DNA from: Pseudomonas sp. Fl4BN1
GTDB taxonomy: Bacteria; Pseudomonadota; Gammaproteobacteria; Pseudomonadales; Pseudomonadaceae
Length of the DNA: 64,000 nt
Assembly: GCF_009908285.1 (NCBI RefSeq)
Contig: NZ_JAAARM010000006.1
Coordinates: forward strand, 1-64,000
Reading direction: 5' to 3'
In this document: positions 9,340 to 20,278 of the stretch, in pieces
How positions within the stretch are numbered: the first letter of the stretch is position 1
Layout: the number at the start of each line of letters is the position of its first letter
The notes under the pieces: model-generated
What the model was told of the DNA's origin: nothing
The model's database searches: none
The model's input: only the letters and a program-made list of their open reading frames with translations
Made by a program: the position numbers and the translations under genes

Positions 9340-9566
9340 GGCAGCGTCTTTTCTAGCTCGGCGGTGACGACAGACAGTTATCGCTTGGACTTGAATCGAG
9401 TAACCCGACGTGCTCGCCAGCGCTGGTCCGTGGTCGAGATGCCTCATTCCTTTGCTATCCCGAGGTGCGCGCGAGTGTGCACCGAGGATAGTTGGCGGTT
9501 GTCTCGAAACGGGAAATCTTGAGCTGCCATCAGATTGCCCGGTATGGCCACGTCTGCCTGGCTAGC

Positions 9567-10193
9567 TTATTTGGCGTAGGTATAGACGGCAGCCCTGGAT
9601 ACTCCCAGGTGCGAAGCGACCGTCTCCATTGCCCGGCGCACATCCATGCAGCCTGAGTCCTTCAACTCTTGCAGCAGTACGCGACGATCCGCGGCCTTGA
9701 GTGCGCGAGGCGTGGTCGCCAGTCGAGCGGCAAATTGATCTATCCGGTTGCGGATGGTGTCGGCGCCAATAGGGTCAAGTGATTCGCTGGGGGTATCACC
9801 GCTGAAGGAGCCGAATTGCTCCAGCATGCCCTGCAAGCCGCGAAAAATAGACAGATCGATGTTCATGCACAAGGCTGCAACGTACTTCCCGCTGGAGTCC
9901 TTGATGCCGATCGAAGTGCTCTTGACCTGACGCCCGTCACTGAATTGATTTTGATAGTTGGCGATGACCTGCGGGTACGCCGGGTCAGCAATGCGGGCCA
10001 GGCCGAGTTCGGTTGCAGGAGCGCCGAGCTTGCGGCCGGAAAGGTTGTTGTGAATGGCCAGAATGGCGTGATCGGGATCACGCAGATCATGCAGGACGAC
10101 CTCGCAGAAAGGGCTGAAGGTCTTGCTGAGCCCCTCTGCAATCTGTTCCAGCTGGCTGATGAGGGCTATTTGTTCTGGGGTATATGTCTTCAT
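9567..10193 (-). CDS. YheO/DauR-type transcriptional regulator (PAS-like domain plus HTH)
   Basis: 208 residues. The N-terminal part resembles the YheO-type PAS domain (FSPFCEVVLHDLRDPDHAILAIHNN, GRQVKSTSIGIKDSSGKYVAALCMNID). The C-terminal 60 residues form a helix-turn-helix of the DauR/YheO type, ending MDVRRAMETVASHLGVSRAAVYTY. Relatives such as DauR control amino-acid catabolic operons. The start at 10193 (MKTYTPEQ) is preferred over a possible in-frame extension to 10373, which would run through the palindrome and an alanine-rich non-conserved stretch. It converges on the cassette; the inverted repeat just before its start suggests autoregulation. Confidence 0.82.
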   Translation of the reverse strand: MKTYTPEQIALISQLEQIAEGLSKTFSPFCEVVLHDLRDPDHAILAIHNNLSGRKLGAPATELGLARIADPAYPQVIANYQNQFSDGRQVKSTSIGIKDSSGKYVAALCMNIDLSIFRGLQGMLEQFGSFSGDTPSESLDPIGADTIRNRIDQFAARLATTPRALKAADRRVLLQELKDSGCMDVRRAMETVASHLGVSRAAVYTYAK

Positions 10194-10200
10194 CGAGACA

Positions 10201-10222
10201 ACATATCCAGTAATGGATATGT
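10201..10222. promoter_or_regulatory. Inverted repeat before the YheO-type regulator, candidate operator
   Basis: Nine-base perfect arms ACATATCCA / TGGATATGT separated by GTAA, ending seven bases before the regulator start codon and covering its ribosome-site region. Its half-site TGGATAT is shared with the palindrome at 5302-5322 ahead of the catabolic genes. Likely bound by the regulator itself (inference). Confidence 0.6.
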
Positions 10223-10371
10223 CGTCAATTTCTGCCGAAAGGTCCGAATTTCCCTGACGGTTCTTCGTAGTCGTTGCGAGAGCTGCACCTGCGTTGGGTG
10301 CCGCCATCAGCGCTTGAGCAGAGGTTGAGCGCGCAGTGGGATATAGGGAGGAGAACACAATCGCCAGGCAC

Positions 10372-10398
10372 AAAAAAACCGGCTCAGAGGCCGGTTTT
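10372..10398 (-). terminator. Rho-independent terminator after tRNA-Leu
   Basis: On the minus strand ACCGGC/GCCGGT-type arms around a six-base loop are followed by seven T. It lies about 45 bases beyond the tRNA 3' end and would end that transcript. Confidence 0.8.
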
Positions 10399-10441
10399 CC
10401 TGTGCTGCAAGTCCGGTTAGAGACTTGCAGATACTGCTAGA

Positions 10442-10526
10442 TGGTGCCCCGAGGGAGACTCGAACTCCCACTTCTTGCGAAAACGGATTTTGAATCCGCC
10501 GCGTCTACCAATTCCGCCATCAGGGC
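10442..10526 (-). tRNA. tRNA-Leu (anticodon CAA)
   Basis: 85 bases including an encoded CCA. Acceptor arm GCCCTGA pairs with TCGGGGC; the anticodon stem GCGGA/TCCGT closes the loop TTCAAAA, giving anticodon CAA, which reads UUG. The long variable arm (GTTTTCGCAAGAAGT region) is typical of class II leucine tRNA, and the T arm is GGGAG-TTCGAGT-CTCCC. It has its own promoter (10540-10568) and terminator. Confidence 0.96.
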
Positions 10527-10539
10527 TCAATGGCGGCGA

Positions 10540-10568
10540 AGTATAGAGACGTGATTACCGTTGGTCAA
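10540..10568 (-). promoter_or_regulatory. Sigma-70 promoter of tRNA-Leu
   Basis: On the minus strand TTGACC, 17-base spacer, TATACT: near-consensus -35 and -10 boxes. The -10 box ends 13 bases before the mature tRNA 5' end, leaving a short leader. Confidence 0.82.
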
Positions 10569-10634
10569 TCGGCTTTCATGGTCAATTTTTAGTTATTCCG
10601 CTAAACTTTCCGGCCCTGCTAGACGAACTCCATC

Positions 10635-12829
<2,195 letters not shown>

Positions 12830-12876
12830 GTTCTAAAGACGTTCAGACACTAATTTTGCAATTATTGGAGTGTTAA

Positions 12877-13212
12877 ATGAGCTTTTTTATCTCTAACGCC
12901 ATGGCTGACGCTGCTGCACCTGCTGCAGGTCCTATGGGCGGCGGCTTTGAGTGGATTTTCCTGGTCGGCTTCCTGGTCATCTTCTACCTGATGATCTGGC
13001 GTCCACAGGCCAAGCGCGCTAAAGAGCAGAAGAACCTGCTGGGCAGCCTGCAGAAAGGTGACGAAGTTGTGACCACTGGTGGCATCGCCGGCAAAATCAA
13101 CAAAGTGACCGACGACTTCGTGGTTCTGGAAGTGTCGGACTCCGTTGAGCTGAAGTTCCAGAAGGGCGCGATCGCTGCCACGCTGCCAAAAGGCACGCTG
13201 AAAGCGATCTAA
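12877..13212 (+). CDS. yajC: Preprotein translocase subunit YajC
   Basis: 111 residues with one membrane span (FEWIFLVGFLVIFYLMIW), then the basic RPQAKRAKEQKNLL and the conserved GDEVVTTGGIAGKINKV region. YajC is the small accessory protein of the SecDF complex in the inner membrane. TTGGAG precedes the start. It lies 47 bases after tgt and is followed by secD and secF, the standard order. Confidence 0.96.
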   Translation: MSFFISNAMADAAAPAAGPMGGGFEWIFLVGFLVIFYLMIWRPQAKRAKEQKNLLGSLQKGDEVVTTGGIAGKINKVTDDFVVLEVSDSVELKFQKGAIAATLPKGTLKAI

Positions 13213-13234
13213 GTTTCATCTTTTACCAATCGAC

Positions 13235-13253
13235 GGGGCGCGCAAGGCGCCCC
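13235..13253 (+). other. Intercistronic hairpin between yajC and secD
   Basis: Arms GGGGCGC/GCGCCCC with a five-base loop GCAAG, no following T run. It may stabilise the yajC 3' end or set relative expression in the operon rather than terminate. Confidence 0.5.
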
Positions 13254-13274
13254 GCGTCATAAACGGGCGGCGTG

Positions 13275-15143
13275 ATGCTGAACAAATATCCTCTGTGGAA
13301 GTACCTACTGATCCTGGCGGTGCTGGCGATCGGTTTTATTTATTCCGCTCCCAATCTATACCCTGATGATCCGGCCATTCAGGTCAGCGGCGCGAGTACC
13401 GCGTTGCAGGTCACTCAGGCGGATCTGGATCGTGCGAGCAAAGCGCTTACCGACGCCGGCATCAACGTCAAGGCTTCTTCCATTGCCGCCAACGGCAAGG
13501 GCGGCCTGCTGCGCTTGATCAACAAGGAAGACCAGCTTCCGGCCAAGGATGTAGTGCGCAAGGCGCTGGGCGATGACTATGTGGTGGCGTTGAACCTGGC
13601 GCAAACCACTCCGCAATGGCTGCGCAACCTCGGTGCGCACCCGATGAAACTGGGTCTGGACTTGTCCGGTGGTGTGCACTTCCTGCTGGAAGTGGACATG
13701 GACAAAGCCCTCGACGCCCGCCTGAAAGTCTATGAAGGCGACGTCAAGAGCCTGCTGCGCAAAGAGCGTCTGCGCTATCGCAGCCTGCCGCAGCTCAATG
13801 GTGCCATCCAGCTGGGCTTCAGCGATGAAGACAGCCGTGAACAGGCCCGTTCGCTGATCCGCAAGAACTTCAATGATTTCGATATCGTACCGGCCGACCT
13901 CAATGGCCAACCGGTGCTGCGTCTGGCGATGACCCCGGCCAAGCTGGCGGAAATCCGTGAATACTCCATCAAGCAGAACTTGACCACCGTGCGTAACCGG
14001 GTCAACGAGCTGGGTGTGGCCGAGCCTCTGGTTCAGCGTCAGGGTGCCAACCGCATCGTGGTTGAGCTGCCGGGCGTGCAGGACACCGCTGAAGCCAAGC
14101 GGATCCTGGGCAAGACCGCCAACCTGGAATTCCGTCTGGCCGCTGAGCCGGGTGCTTCCAAGGCGACTTCCGAGTCCTTCGAATTCCGTGAGGGCAATCG
14201 TCCTCCTGCACAGATCGAGCGTGGCCTGATCATCACGGGTGACCAGGTGACCGATGCCCAGGCTGGTTATGACGAGCACGGCCGTCCCCAGGTGAACATC
14301 AAGCTTGATGGTCACGGCGGCGAGCTGATGAACCGTTCGACCCGGACCAACGTCGGTCGCAGCATGGCGGTGATCTTCATCGAGCAGAAGCCGACCACCA
14401 CCTACACCAAGCAAGTAGTGGACGGTGTCGAGAAAGACGTGGCGGTGCAGACCTTCAAGGAAGAGAAGAAGATCATCAGCCTGGCGACCATCCAGTCGCC
14501 GCTGGGCAGTCAGTTCCGCATCACTGGCCTGAACGGTCAGGGCGAGTCTTCCGAGCTGGCGCTGCTGCTGCGTGCCGGTGGTCTGGCGGCGCCGATGTAC
14601 TTTGCCGAAGAGCGCACAATCGGTCCAAGCCTGGGTGCTGACAACATCACCAAGGGTATCGATGCATCGCTGTGGGGCATGCTGTTCGTGTCGCTGTTCA
14701 TCATCGCCATCTATCGCTTCTTCGGCATCATCGCCACCGTGGCGCTGGCGCTGAACATGGTGCTGCTGCTGGCCCTGATGTCTCTGCTGGGTGCCACGCT
14801 GACCCTGCCGGGTATCGCCGGTATCGTCTTGACCATGGGTATGGCGGTGGACGCCAACGTGCTGATCTTCTCGCGGATACGTGAAGAGATCGCCGCGGGC
14901 ATGACCGTGCAACGGGCAATCAACGAAGGCTTCGGCCGGGCATTCACCGCGATCCTCGACTCTAACCTGACCACCTTGCTGGTGGGCGGCATTCTGTTTG
15001 CCATGGGTACCGGTCCGGTCAAGGGTTTTGCGGTGACCATGTCCCTCGGGATCTTTACCTCGATGTTCACGGCCATCTGGCTGACCCGCGCGATGGTCAA
15101 CCTGATCTTCGGCGGTCGTGACTTCAAGAAGTTGTGGATTTAA
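13275..15143 (+). CDS. secD: Protein translocase subunit SecD
   Basis: 622 residues. SecD with SecF uses the proton gradient to pull proteins through SecYEG on the periplasmic side. One N-terminal membrane span, a large periplasmic domain with the P1 region (GLDLSGGVHFLLEVDM), and five C-terminal spans including TMGMAVDANVLIFSRIREE, whose Asp is used in proton transport. The ATG at 13275 (MLNKYPLWKY) was preferred to the GTG one codon earlier because it matches family N-termini. Confidence 0.96.
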   Translation: MLNKYPLWKYLLILAVLAIGFIYSAPNLYPDDPAIQVSGASTALQVTQADLDRASKALTDAGINVKASSIAANGKGGLLRLINKEDQLPAKDVVRKALGDDYVVALNLAQTTPQWLRNLGAHPMKLGLDLSGGVHFLLEVDMDKALDARLKVYEGDVKSLLRKERLRYRSLPQLNGAIQLGFSDEDSREQARSLIRKNFNDFDIVPADLNGQPVLRLAMTPAKLAEIREYSIKQNLTTVRNRVNELGVAEPLVQRQGANRIVVELPGVQDTAEAKRILGKTANLEFRLAAEPGASKATSESFEFREGNRPPAQIERGLIITGDQVTDAQAGYDEHGRPQVNIKLDGHGGELMNRSTRTNVGRSMAVIFIEQKPTTTYTKQVVDGVEKDVAVQTFKEEKKIISLATIQSPLGSQFRITGLNGQGESSELALLLRAGGLAAPMYFAEERTIGPSLGADNITKGIDASLWGMLFVSLFIIAIYRFFGIIATVALALNMVLLLALMSLLGATLTLPGIAGIVLTMGMAVDANVLIFSRIREEIAAGMTVQRAINEGFGRAFTAILDSNLTTLLVGGILFAMGTGPVKGFAVTMSLGIFTSMFTAIWLTRAMVNLIFGGRDFKKLWI

Positions 15144-15152
15144 GGGGCTGCC

Positions 15153-16067
15153 ATGTTACGTACTATTAACTTCATGGGTGTGCGCAACGTCGCGTTCGGC
15201 GTCACTGTGCTGCTCACTGTCCTGGCGTTGTTCAGCTGGTTCCACAAGGGCTTGAACTACGGTCTGGACTTCACCGGCGGTACGCTCATCGAGCTGACCT
15301 ACGAGCGTCCGGCAGACGTGATGAAGGTGCGTTCGCAGTTGAACGATGCCGGTTATCACGAGGCTATCGTGCAGAGCTTCGGTGCTACTACCGACCTGCT
15401 GGTGCGGATGCCGGGTGAAGACCCGCAGTTGGGCCATCAGGTGGCGGCGGCGCTGCAGAAGGTCGGCGGCGACAACCCGGCGCAGGTCAAGCGCGTCGAG
15501 TTCGTCGGCCCGCAAGTGGGTGAAGAGCTGCGCGACCAGGGTGGCCTTGGCATGCTCATGGCCCTGGGCGGCATCCTCATCTACCTGGCTTTCCGCTTCC
15601 AGTGGAAATTCGCGGTCGGCGCCATTGTCTCGCTGATCCACGACGTGATCGTGACCGTGGGTATCCTCTCGTTCTTCCAGATCACCTTCGACCTGACGGT
15701 GCTGGCGGCGGTGCTGGCGATCATCGGCTACTCCCTCAACGACACCATCGTGGTGTTCGACCGGGTGCGTGAGAACTTCCGTGTGCTGCGCAAGGCCAGT
15801 CTGATCGAGAACATCAATATCTCGACCACCCAGACCCTGCTGCGCACCATGGCCACTTCGATCTCCACCTTGCTGGCGATCGTGGCCCTGTTGTTCTTTG
15901 GTGGCGACAACCTGTGGGGCTTCTCCATCGCCCTGTTTGTCGGTGTGTTGGCGGGTACCTACTCGTCGATCTATATCGCCAACGTGGTATTGATCTGGCT
16001 GAACCTGAACAGCGAGGATCTGATTCCTCCGGCCAATACCGAGAAGGAAGTGGACGACCGTCCGTGA
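15153..16067 (+). CDS. secF: Protein translocase subunit SecF
   Basis: 304 residues, partner of SecD. The N-terminal span is followed by LNYGLDFTGGTLIEL and a C-terminal membrane half with IIGYSLNDTIVVFDRVREN, containing the conserved Asp. It starts nine bases after secD and closes the tgt-yajC-secDF unit, which ends at a strong terminator. Confidence 0.97.
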   Translation: MLRTINFMGVRNVAFGVTVLLTVLALFSWFHKGLNYGLDFTGGTLIELTYERPADVMKVRSQLNDAGYHEAIVQSFGATTDLLVRMPGEDPQLGHQVAAALQKVGGDNPAQVKRVEFVGPQVGEELRDQGGLGMLMALGGILIYLAFRFQWKFAVGAIVSLIHDVIVTVGILSFFQITFDLTVLAAVLAIIGYSLNDTIVVFDRVRENFRVLRKASLIENINISTTQTLLRTMATSISTLLAIVALLFFGGDNLWGFSIALFVGVLAGTYSSIYIANVVLIWLNLNSEDLIPPANTEKEVDDRP

Positions 16068-16095
16068 GGATCTAGCCCTTTCCCGGTTGTCAGTT

Positions 16096-16129
16096 AAAAA
16101 GGCGCGAGTGTTGAACTCGCGCCTTTTTT
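16096..16129 (+). terminator. Rho-independent terminator after secF
   Basis: Nine-base arms GGCGCGAGT/ACTCGCGCC around GTTGA, followed by six T. The A run on the other side could make it work in both directions. Confidence 0.92.
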
Positions 16130-16189
16130 ATTGCTCCAAGGCTGGGAGAAGCGCGGGCTAGGTCCCGTTTGTATGGTCAGGAGGTTCAC

Positions 16190-16744
16190 GTGAACAAGTC
16201 GTTGCTGGTTGGTGCGGTATTGGGTGCTGTCGGTGTCACCGCCGGGGGTGCTGTTGCCACCTACAGCTTGGTTAAAAGCGGCCCTGAGTATGCGCAAGTG
16301 CTGGCCGTTCAGCCGGTCAAGCAACAGATCAAGACCCCGCGGGAGGTCTGCAAGGACGTCGCCGTGACCCGGCAGCGTCCGGTCAAGGATGAGCATCAGA
16401 TCCTGGGTACCGTGGCCGGGGCAGTCGGCGGTGGCCTGCTGGGCAGCATGATTGGTAATGGCAATGGCAAGAAGCTCGCCACGGTGGCGGGTGCGGTTGG
16501 CGGCGGTTATGCGGGTAACAAGGTGCAGGAAGGTATGCAGGAGCGTGATACCTACACCACTACCCAGACTCGCTGTAACACGGTCAATGACATCAGCGAC
16601 AAGGTTGTTGGTTATGACGTGAAGTACGACCTGGGCGGCAAGCAGGGTCAGGTGCGCATGGACCGCGATCCGGGTAATCAGATTCCGGTGGATAAAGAAG
16701 GTCACCTGATCCTCAGTCAGAACCAGAATCAACCCGGCCAGTAA
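16190..16744 (+). CDS. Glycine zipper 2TM domain protein
   Basis: 184 residues from a GTG start with CAGGAGG five bases upstream; an upstream in-frame ATG at 16169 has no such site. The N-terminus is one hydrophobic stretch (VNKSLLVGAVLGAVGVTAGGAV), then after about 70 residues two glycine-zipper helices (GTVAGAVGGGLLGSMIGNGNG and LATVAGAVGGGYAGNKVQ). Such proteins are envelope-associated, related to YMGG/SlyB-type proteins. Two cysteines follow in the periplasmic part. Monocistronic. The exact role is not known. Confidence 0.8.
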   Translation: MNKSLLVGAVLGAVGVTAGGAVATYSLVKSGPEYAQVLAVQPVKQQIKTPREVCKDVAVTRQRPVKDEHQILGTVAGAVGGGLLGSMIGNGNGKKLATVAGAVGGGYAGNKVQEGMQERDTYTTTQTRCNTVNDISDKVVGYDVKYDLGGKQGQVRMDRDPGNQIPVDKEGHLILSQNQNQPGQ

Positions 16745-16751
16745 TTCTTGT

Positions 16752-16821
16752 GTGTAGGGGGCGGCTTGCTGGCGAAGGTGATCTCAAGGTCCCATTCGCC
16801 GACAAGCCGACTCCTGCGGGA
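16752..16821. repeat. REP doublet (inverted pair)
   Basis: A forward copy, GTAGGGGGCGGCTTGCTGGCGAA, cannot be quoted in full as consensus but its core GGCTTGCTGGCGAA lies at 16762-16776. It is faced by an inverted copy TTCGCCGACAAGCCGACTCC at 16795. This is the REPIN arrangement of fluorescent pseudomonads, between the glycine-zipper gene and the shared terminator. Confidence 0.75.
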
Positions 16822-16831
16822 GTTGCAGGCA

Positions 16832-16862
16832 TAAAAAAAGCACCCCTTGGGGTGCTTTTTTT
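16832..16862. terminator. Bidirectional terminator between glycine-zipper gene and suhB
   Basis: GCACCCC/GGGGTGC arms with a TT loop, seven A on one side and seven T on the other, so it can stop both converging transcripts. Confidence 0.92.
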
Positions 16863-16873
16863 GTCGCTGGCGC

Positions 16874-17689
16874 TTAGCGCTTCAGCGAGGCCGGCAGGTG
16901 CGGCTGGATGGCGGTCAGTACCGCCTTGAAGCATTTGGTGTTGCCAGCCACTACGTGGCCTTTTTCCAGGAAGTCGTGACCGCCGGTGAAATCGCTCACC
17001 AGGCCGCCGGCCTCTTGAATCAGCAGGGCGCCTGCAGCCATGTCCCACTCGGACAGGCCCGACTCCCAGAACGCATCAAAACGACCGGCGGCCACATAGG
17101 CCAGGTCCAGGCTTGCAGCGCCGGCGCGACGGATGCCGGCGGTCTGGCCTACCAGGGCGCGGAACATGCCTAGGTAGTTGTCCAGGTTGTCCATCTGGTC
17201 GTCACGGAACGGGAAGCCGGTACCCAGCAGGGCGCCGTCCAGGCTGGTGCGGCCGCTGACCCGCAGGCGGCGACCGTTCAGTTGGGCGCCACGGCCACGG
17301 CTGGCGGTGAACTCTTCCTGGCGAACCGGGTCCAGGACCACGGCGTGTTCCAGGCGACCACGGTATTTGCAGGCGATGCTCACGGCAAAGTGCGGGATGC
17401 CGCGCAGGAAGTTGGTGGTGCCGTCCAGTGGATCGATGATCCACAGGTAGTCTTCGCCTTCGCCACTGCCGGCGTGCATGCCGGTTTCTTCGCCGAGAAT
17501 GGCGTGGGTTGGATAGGCTTTGCGCAACGCGTCGATGATCTTCTGCTCAGCAGCGCGATCAACTTCGGATACGTAGTCTTTGGCGTCTTTTTCGTCGACC
17601 TTGATGGTATCCAGGCGCTCGATGGAGCGGAAAATCAATTCACTGGCGCTGCGGGCGGCGCGCAGCGCGATATTCAGCATTGGCTGCAT
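16874..17689 (-). CDS. suhB: Inositol-1-monophosphatase family protein SuhB
   Basis: 271 residues. Mg-dependent phosphatase fold with the signatures GEETG, WIIDPLDGTTNFLRGIPHFAVS and WDMAAGALLIQEAGG. SuhB hydrolyses myo-inositol-1-phosphate and in gamma-proteobacteria also joins the rRNA antitermination complex; in P. aeruginosa it affects virulence gene control. It is transcribed away from trmJ, a conserved divergent arrangement. Confidence 0.95.
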   Translation of the reverse strand: MQPMLNIALRAARSASELIFRSIERLDTIKVDEKDAKDYVSEVDRAAEQKIIDALRKAYPTHAILGEETGMHAGSGEGEDYLWIIDPLDGTTNFLRGIPHFAVSIACKYRGRLEHAVVLDPVRQEEFTASRGRGAQLNGRRLRVSGRTSLDGALLGTGFPFRDDQMDNLDNYLGMFRALVGQTAGIRRAGAASLDLAYVAAGRFDAFWESGLSEWDMAAGALLIQEAGGLVSDFTGGHDFLEKGHVVAGNTKCFKAVLTAIQPHLPASLKR

Positions 17690-17934
17690 GGATGGGTCAC
17701 CTAAGGTTGTTAAAGAAAGCCGAGCATTCTAGCAGAAAACTTTTGCAGATGAAGGTCAGAGTTCGCTTTGATTGCATTGATCCGCTGTGTGGCTGTCCTT
17801 CTCGTGTGAGTGTTTTTGCTGGGCTCCAGGTCGGTTTACAGAATGTCGGGATCTCGAGGTGGTTATTTTTGAGGCGGGAGTGTCGCCCGTTCTGTAAGAT
17901 TTGCTCCCCTTTCCTGTGTCCGAGAGCGCTCCCC

Positions 17935-18708
17935 TTGCTGCAGAACATTCGTGTCGTCCTGGTCAATACCAGTCATCCCGGCAACATCGGCGGGGCTGCG
18001 CGTGCCATGAAGAACATGGGGCTGTCGCGGCTGGTGCTGGTTGAGCCGCGGGTATTCCCGTCTCATGAGGCGGATGCGCGTGCCTCTGGTGCTGGCGATA
18101 TCCTGCAAAGCGCCCAGGTGGTCGCCACGCTCGAAGAGGCGCTGGCGGGCTGCACCCTGGTGTTTGGCACCAGCGCTCGTGACCGGCGCATTCCCTGGCC
18201 GCTGCTCGATCCTCGTGAGTCTGGGCTCAAGGTGGTAGAAGAGGCTGGGCAGGGTGCGCAGATTGCCTTGGTGTTCGGTCGTGAAGATTCCGGCCTGACG
18301 AATGACGAGTTGCAGCGATGTCACTTCCATGTGCATATCCCGTCGGATCCTGAGTTCAGCTCGTTGAACCTGGCCACGGCGGTGCAGGTGCTGACCTATG
18401 AAGTGCGCATGTCCTGGCTGGCGGCCGAGGGTCGACCAAGCAAGATGGAAAAGGACGAAGTGGCTTCGCCGCGCAGTGAAGAGCTGGCGACCATGGATGA
18501 GTTGGAGCGGTTCTACGAGCATCTGCAGCAGACGCTGGTGGCGATCGACTTCCTTGATCCGGAGAAGCCGCGGCATTTGATGACGCGTCTGCGTCGGTTG
18601 TACGGCCGCAGTTCGGTCAGTCGGGCAGAAATGAATATATTGCGTGGCATCCTCACGGAAACCCAGAAAGCGGCCCGTGGAGAGCTACAAAAGCGGAAGG
18701 ATCAATGA
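17935..18708 (+). CDS. trmJ: tRNA (cytidine/uridine-2'-O-)-methyltransferase TrmJ
   Basis: 257 residues from a TTG start ([16 protein letters not shown]), chosen because protein similarity begins there and GAGAG lies eight bases upstream; the open frame extends further upstream but into non-protein-like sequence. SPOUT (knotted) methyltransferase that uses SAM to modify position 32 of tRNAs. Motifs: [33 protein letters not shown] and the knot [13 protein letters not shown]. Its stop overlaps the cysE start. Confidence 0.93.
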   Translation: MLQNIRVVLVNTSHPGNIGGAARAMKNMGLSRLVLVEPRVFPSHEADARASGAGDILQSAQVVATLEEALAGCTLVFGTSARDRRIPWPLLDPRESGLKVVEEAGQGAQIALVFGREDSGLTNDELQRCHFHVHIPSDPEFSSLNLATAVQVLTYEVRMSWLAAEGRPSKMEKDEVASPRSEELATMDELERFYEHLQQTLVAIDFLDPEKPRHLMTRLRRLYGRSSVSRAEMNILRGILTETQKAARGELQKRKDQ

Positions 18709-19484
18709 TGTTCGAGCGTCTGCGTGAAGATATCCAAAGCGTATTCCATCGTGACCCGGCAGCGCGTAATGCCTTTGAGGTGCTGACCTGCTATCCGGGT
18801 ATGCATGCGATCTGGATTCACCGACTATCCGGCGCCCTGTGGGGCATGGGTTGGAAGTGGCTGGCGCGACTGGTATCGAACTTCGGTCGCTGGTTGACCG
18901 GGATCGAGATTCATCCTGGGGCCAAGGTGGGTCGTCGTTTCTTCATCGACCATGGCATGGGCATCGTGATTGGCGAGACCGCCGAGATCGGTGATGACGT
19001 GACCCTTTATCAGGGTGTGACCCTGGGCGGAACCAGCTGGAACAAGGGCAAGCGCCATCCGACCCTGGAAGATGGGGTGGTGGTGGGGGCTGGCGCCAAA
19101 GTGCTGGGGCCCTTCACTGTTGGTGCGGGGGCCAAGGTCGGCTCCAATGCGGTGGTGACCAAGGCGGTGCCGGCCGGAGCGACGGTGGTTGGTATTCCGG
19201 GGCGGATCATCATGAAGTCCAATGATGAGCAGGAAGCCAAGCGCAAGGCGATGGCGGAAAAGCTTGGTTTCGATGCCTATGGCGTCGGTGAAGATATGCC
19301 GGACCCGGTGGCTCGGGCCATTGGTCAGTTGCTTGATCACCTGCAGGCGGTCGACGGCCGACTGGAGGGTATGTGTGGCGCCTTGAAGGATCTGGGCAGT
19401 GACTACTGCGCCAAGGATCTACCTGTGTTGCGGACAGAGGATTTTGCCGAGGTCAAAGGCAAGGGTGACAGTCAGCTCGGCTGA
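18705..19484 (+). CDS. cysE: Serine O-acetyltransferase CysE
   Basis: 259 residues; the next ATG at 18708 is equally plausible ([10 protein letters not shown]). It makes O-acetylserine from serine and acetyl-CoA, the first step of cysteine synthesis. An N-terminal helical domain is followed by a left-handed beta-helix with [22 protein letters not shown] (catalytic Asp-His) and [20 protein letters not shown]. The link to the neighbouring isc operon is that cysteine is the sulfur donor for IscS. Confidence 0.96.
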   Translation: MMFERLREDIQSVFHRDPAARNAFEVLTCYPGMHAIWIHRLSGALWGMGWKWLARLVSNFGRWLTGIEIHPGAKVGRRFFIDHGMGIVIGETAEIGDDVTLYQGVTLGGTSWNKGKRHPTLEDGVVVGAGAKVLGPFTVGAGAKVGSNAVVTKAVPAGATVVGIPGRIIMKSNDEQEAKRKAMAEKLGFDAYGVGEDMPDPVARAIGQLLDHLQAVDGRLEGMCGALKDLGSDYCAKDLPVLRTEDFAEVKGKGDSQLG

Positions 19485-19647
19485 AGTCCTGGCGCCGGCT
19501 TCTTCTCTGGGGTTGGTCGGGCGGTGTTGCGTTTGTCGGTGAAAAGTCCTTGATGGTCGATAAGCGTCCCGCAGGTCAGTTGTTGCCATCCTGCTGTGCC
19601 ATTACGTCGCAGACTTTGCTATGATTCGCGCGCTCTTTTGCGGGTAA

Positions 19648-19703
19648 ACCCGACTAAAGTAGTTGGTCTTATAGTTGACTCGATTACTCGGGTATTGCAT
19701 ACT
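19648..19703 (+). promoter_or_regulatory. isc operon promoter with two type-1-like IscR sites
   Basis: Promoter TTGACT (19675-19680), 17-base spacer, CATACT (19698-19703). Overlapping the -35 box is a sequence starting ATAGTTGACT (19671) and ending ACTCGGGTAT, matching the type-1 IscR motif recognised by the [2Fe-2S] form. A second similar site, CCGACTAAAGTAGTTGGT, lies just upstream near 19650-19668. This fits feedback repression of the operon by IscR. Confidence 0.78.
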
Positions 19704-19736
19704 CGCTTCCATTCCGAAACTCCGTGGTGCTTGTCC

Positions 19737-20228
19737 ATGCGACTGACTACTAAAGGCCGATACGCGGTGACTGCCATGCTCGATCTGGCGTTGCACGCGC
19801 AACATGGCCCGGTCTCCCTGGCCGATATTTCTGAGCGCCAAGGCATCTCCCTGTCTTACCTCGAACAGCTTTTTGCCAAACTGCGCCGCAGTAATTTGGT
19901 GTCCAGCGTCCGCGGTCCTGGTGGCGGCTATCAGCTGTCCCGCGACATGCAGGGGATCCAGGTGGCTCAGGTGATCGATGCGGTGAACGAATCGGTCGAT
20001 GCCACCAAATGCCAGGGCCTGGGTGACTGCCACGCCGGCGACACCTGCCTGACCCATCACCTGTGGTGCGACCTGAGCCTGCAGATCCACGAATTTCTGA
20101 GCGGTATCAGCTTGGCTGACCTTGTCACTCGCCGTGAGGTGCAAGAAGTAGCCCAGCGTCAGGACCAGCGCCGTTGCAATGGCAAGGCGCCGCGCCTGGA
20201 CAAGATTGAAGCGTCCGCCGTCGAATGA
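19737..20228 (+). CDS. iscR: Fe-S cluster assembly transcriptional regulator IscR
   Basis: 163 residues, the normal IscR length, starting at [20 protein letters not shown]. Rrf2-type winged helix with [25 protein letters not shown], followed by the cluster-binding cysteines in [13 protein letters not shown]. With its [2Fe-2S] cluster it represses the isc operon when assembly capacity is adequate. First gene of an eight-gene unit; iscS follows after 50 bases. Confidence 0.97.
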   Translation: MRLTTKGRYAVTAMLDLALHAQHGPVSLADISERQGISLSYLEQLFAKLRRSNLVSSVRGPGGGYQLSRDMQGIQVAQVIDAVNESVDATKCQGLGDCHAGDTCLTHHLWCDLSLQIHEFLSGISLADLVTRREVQEVAQRQDQRRCNGKAPRLDKIEASAVE

Positions 20229-20278
20229 CAGCCAAAGAGCTAGCGGCACGCCAGCCAGCCTGATTTAGGAGAGAGTCC

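Noticed and set aside
10194..10373. N-terminal extension of the YheO-type regulator to 268 residues
   Set aside because: The extra segment is Ala/Ser-rich, not conserved with the family, and would run through the palindrome at 10201-10222 and into the tRNA terminator.
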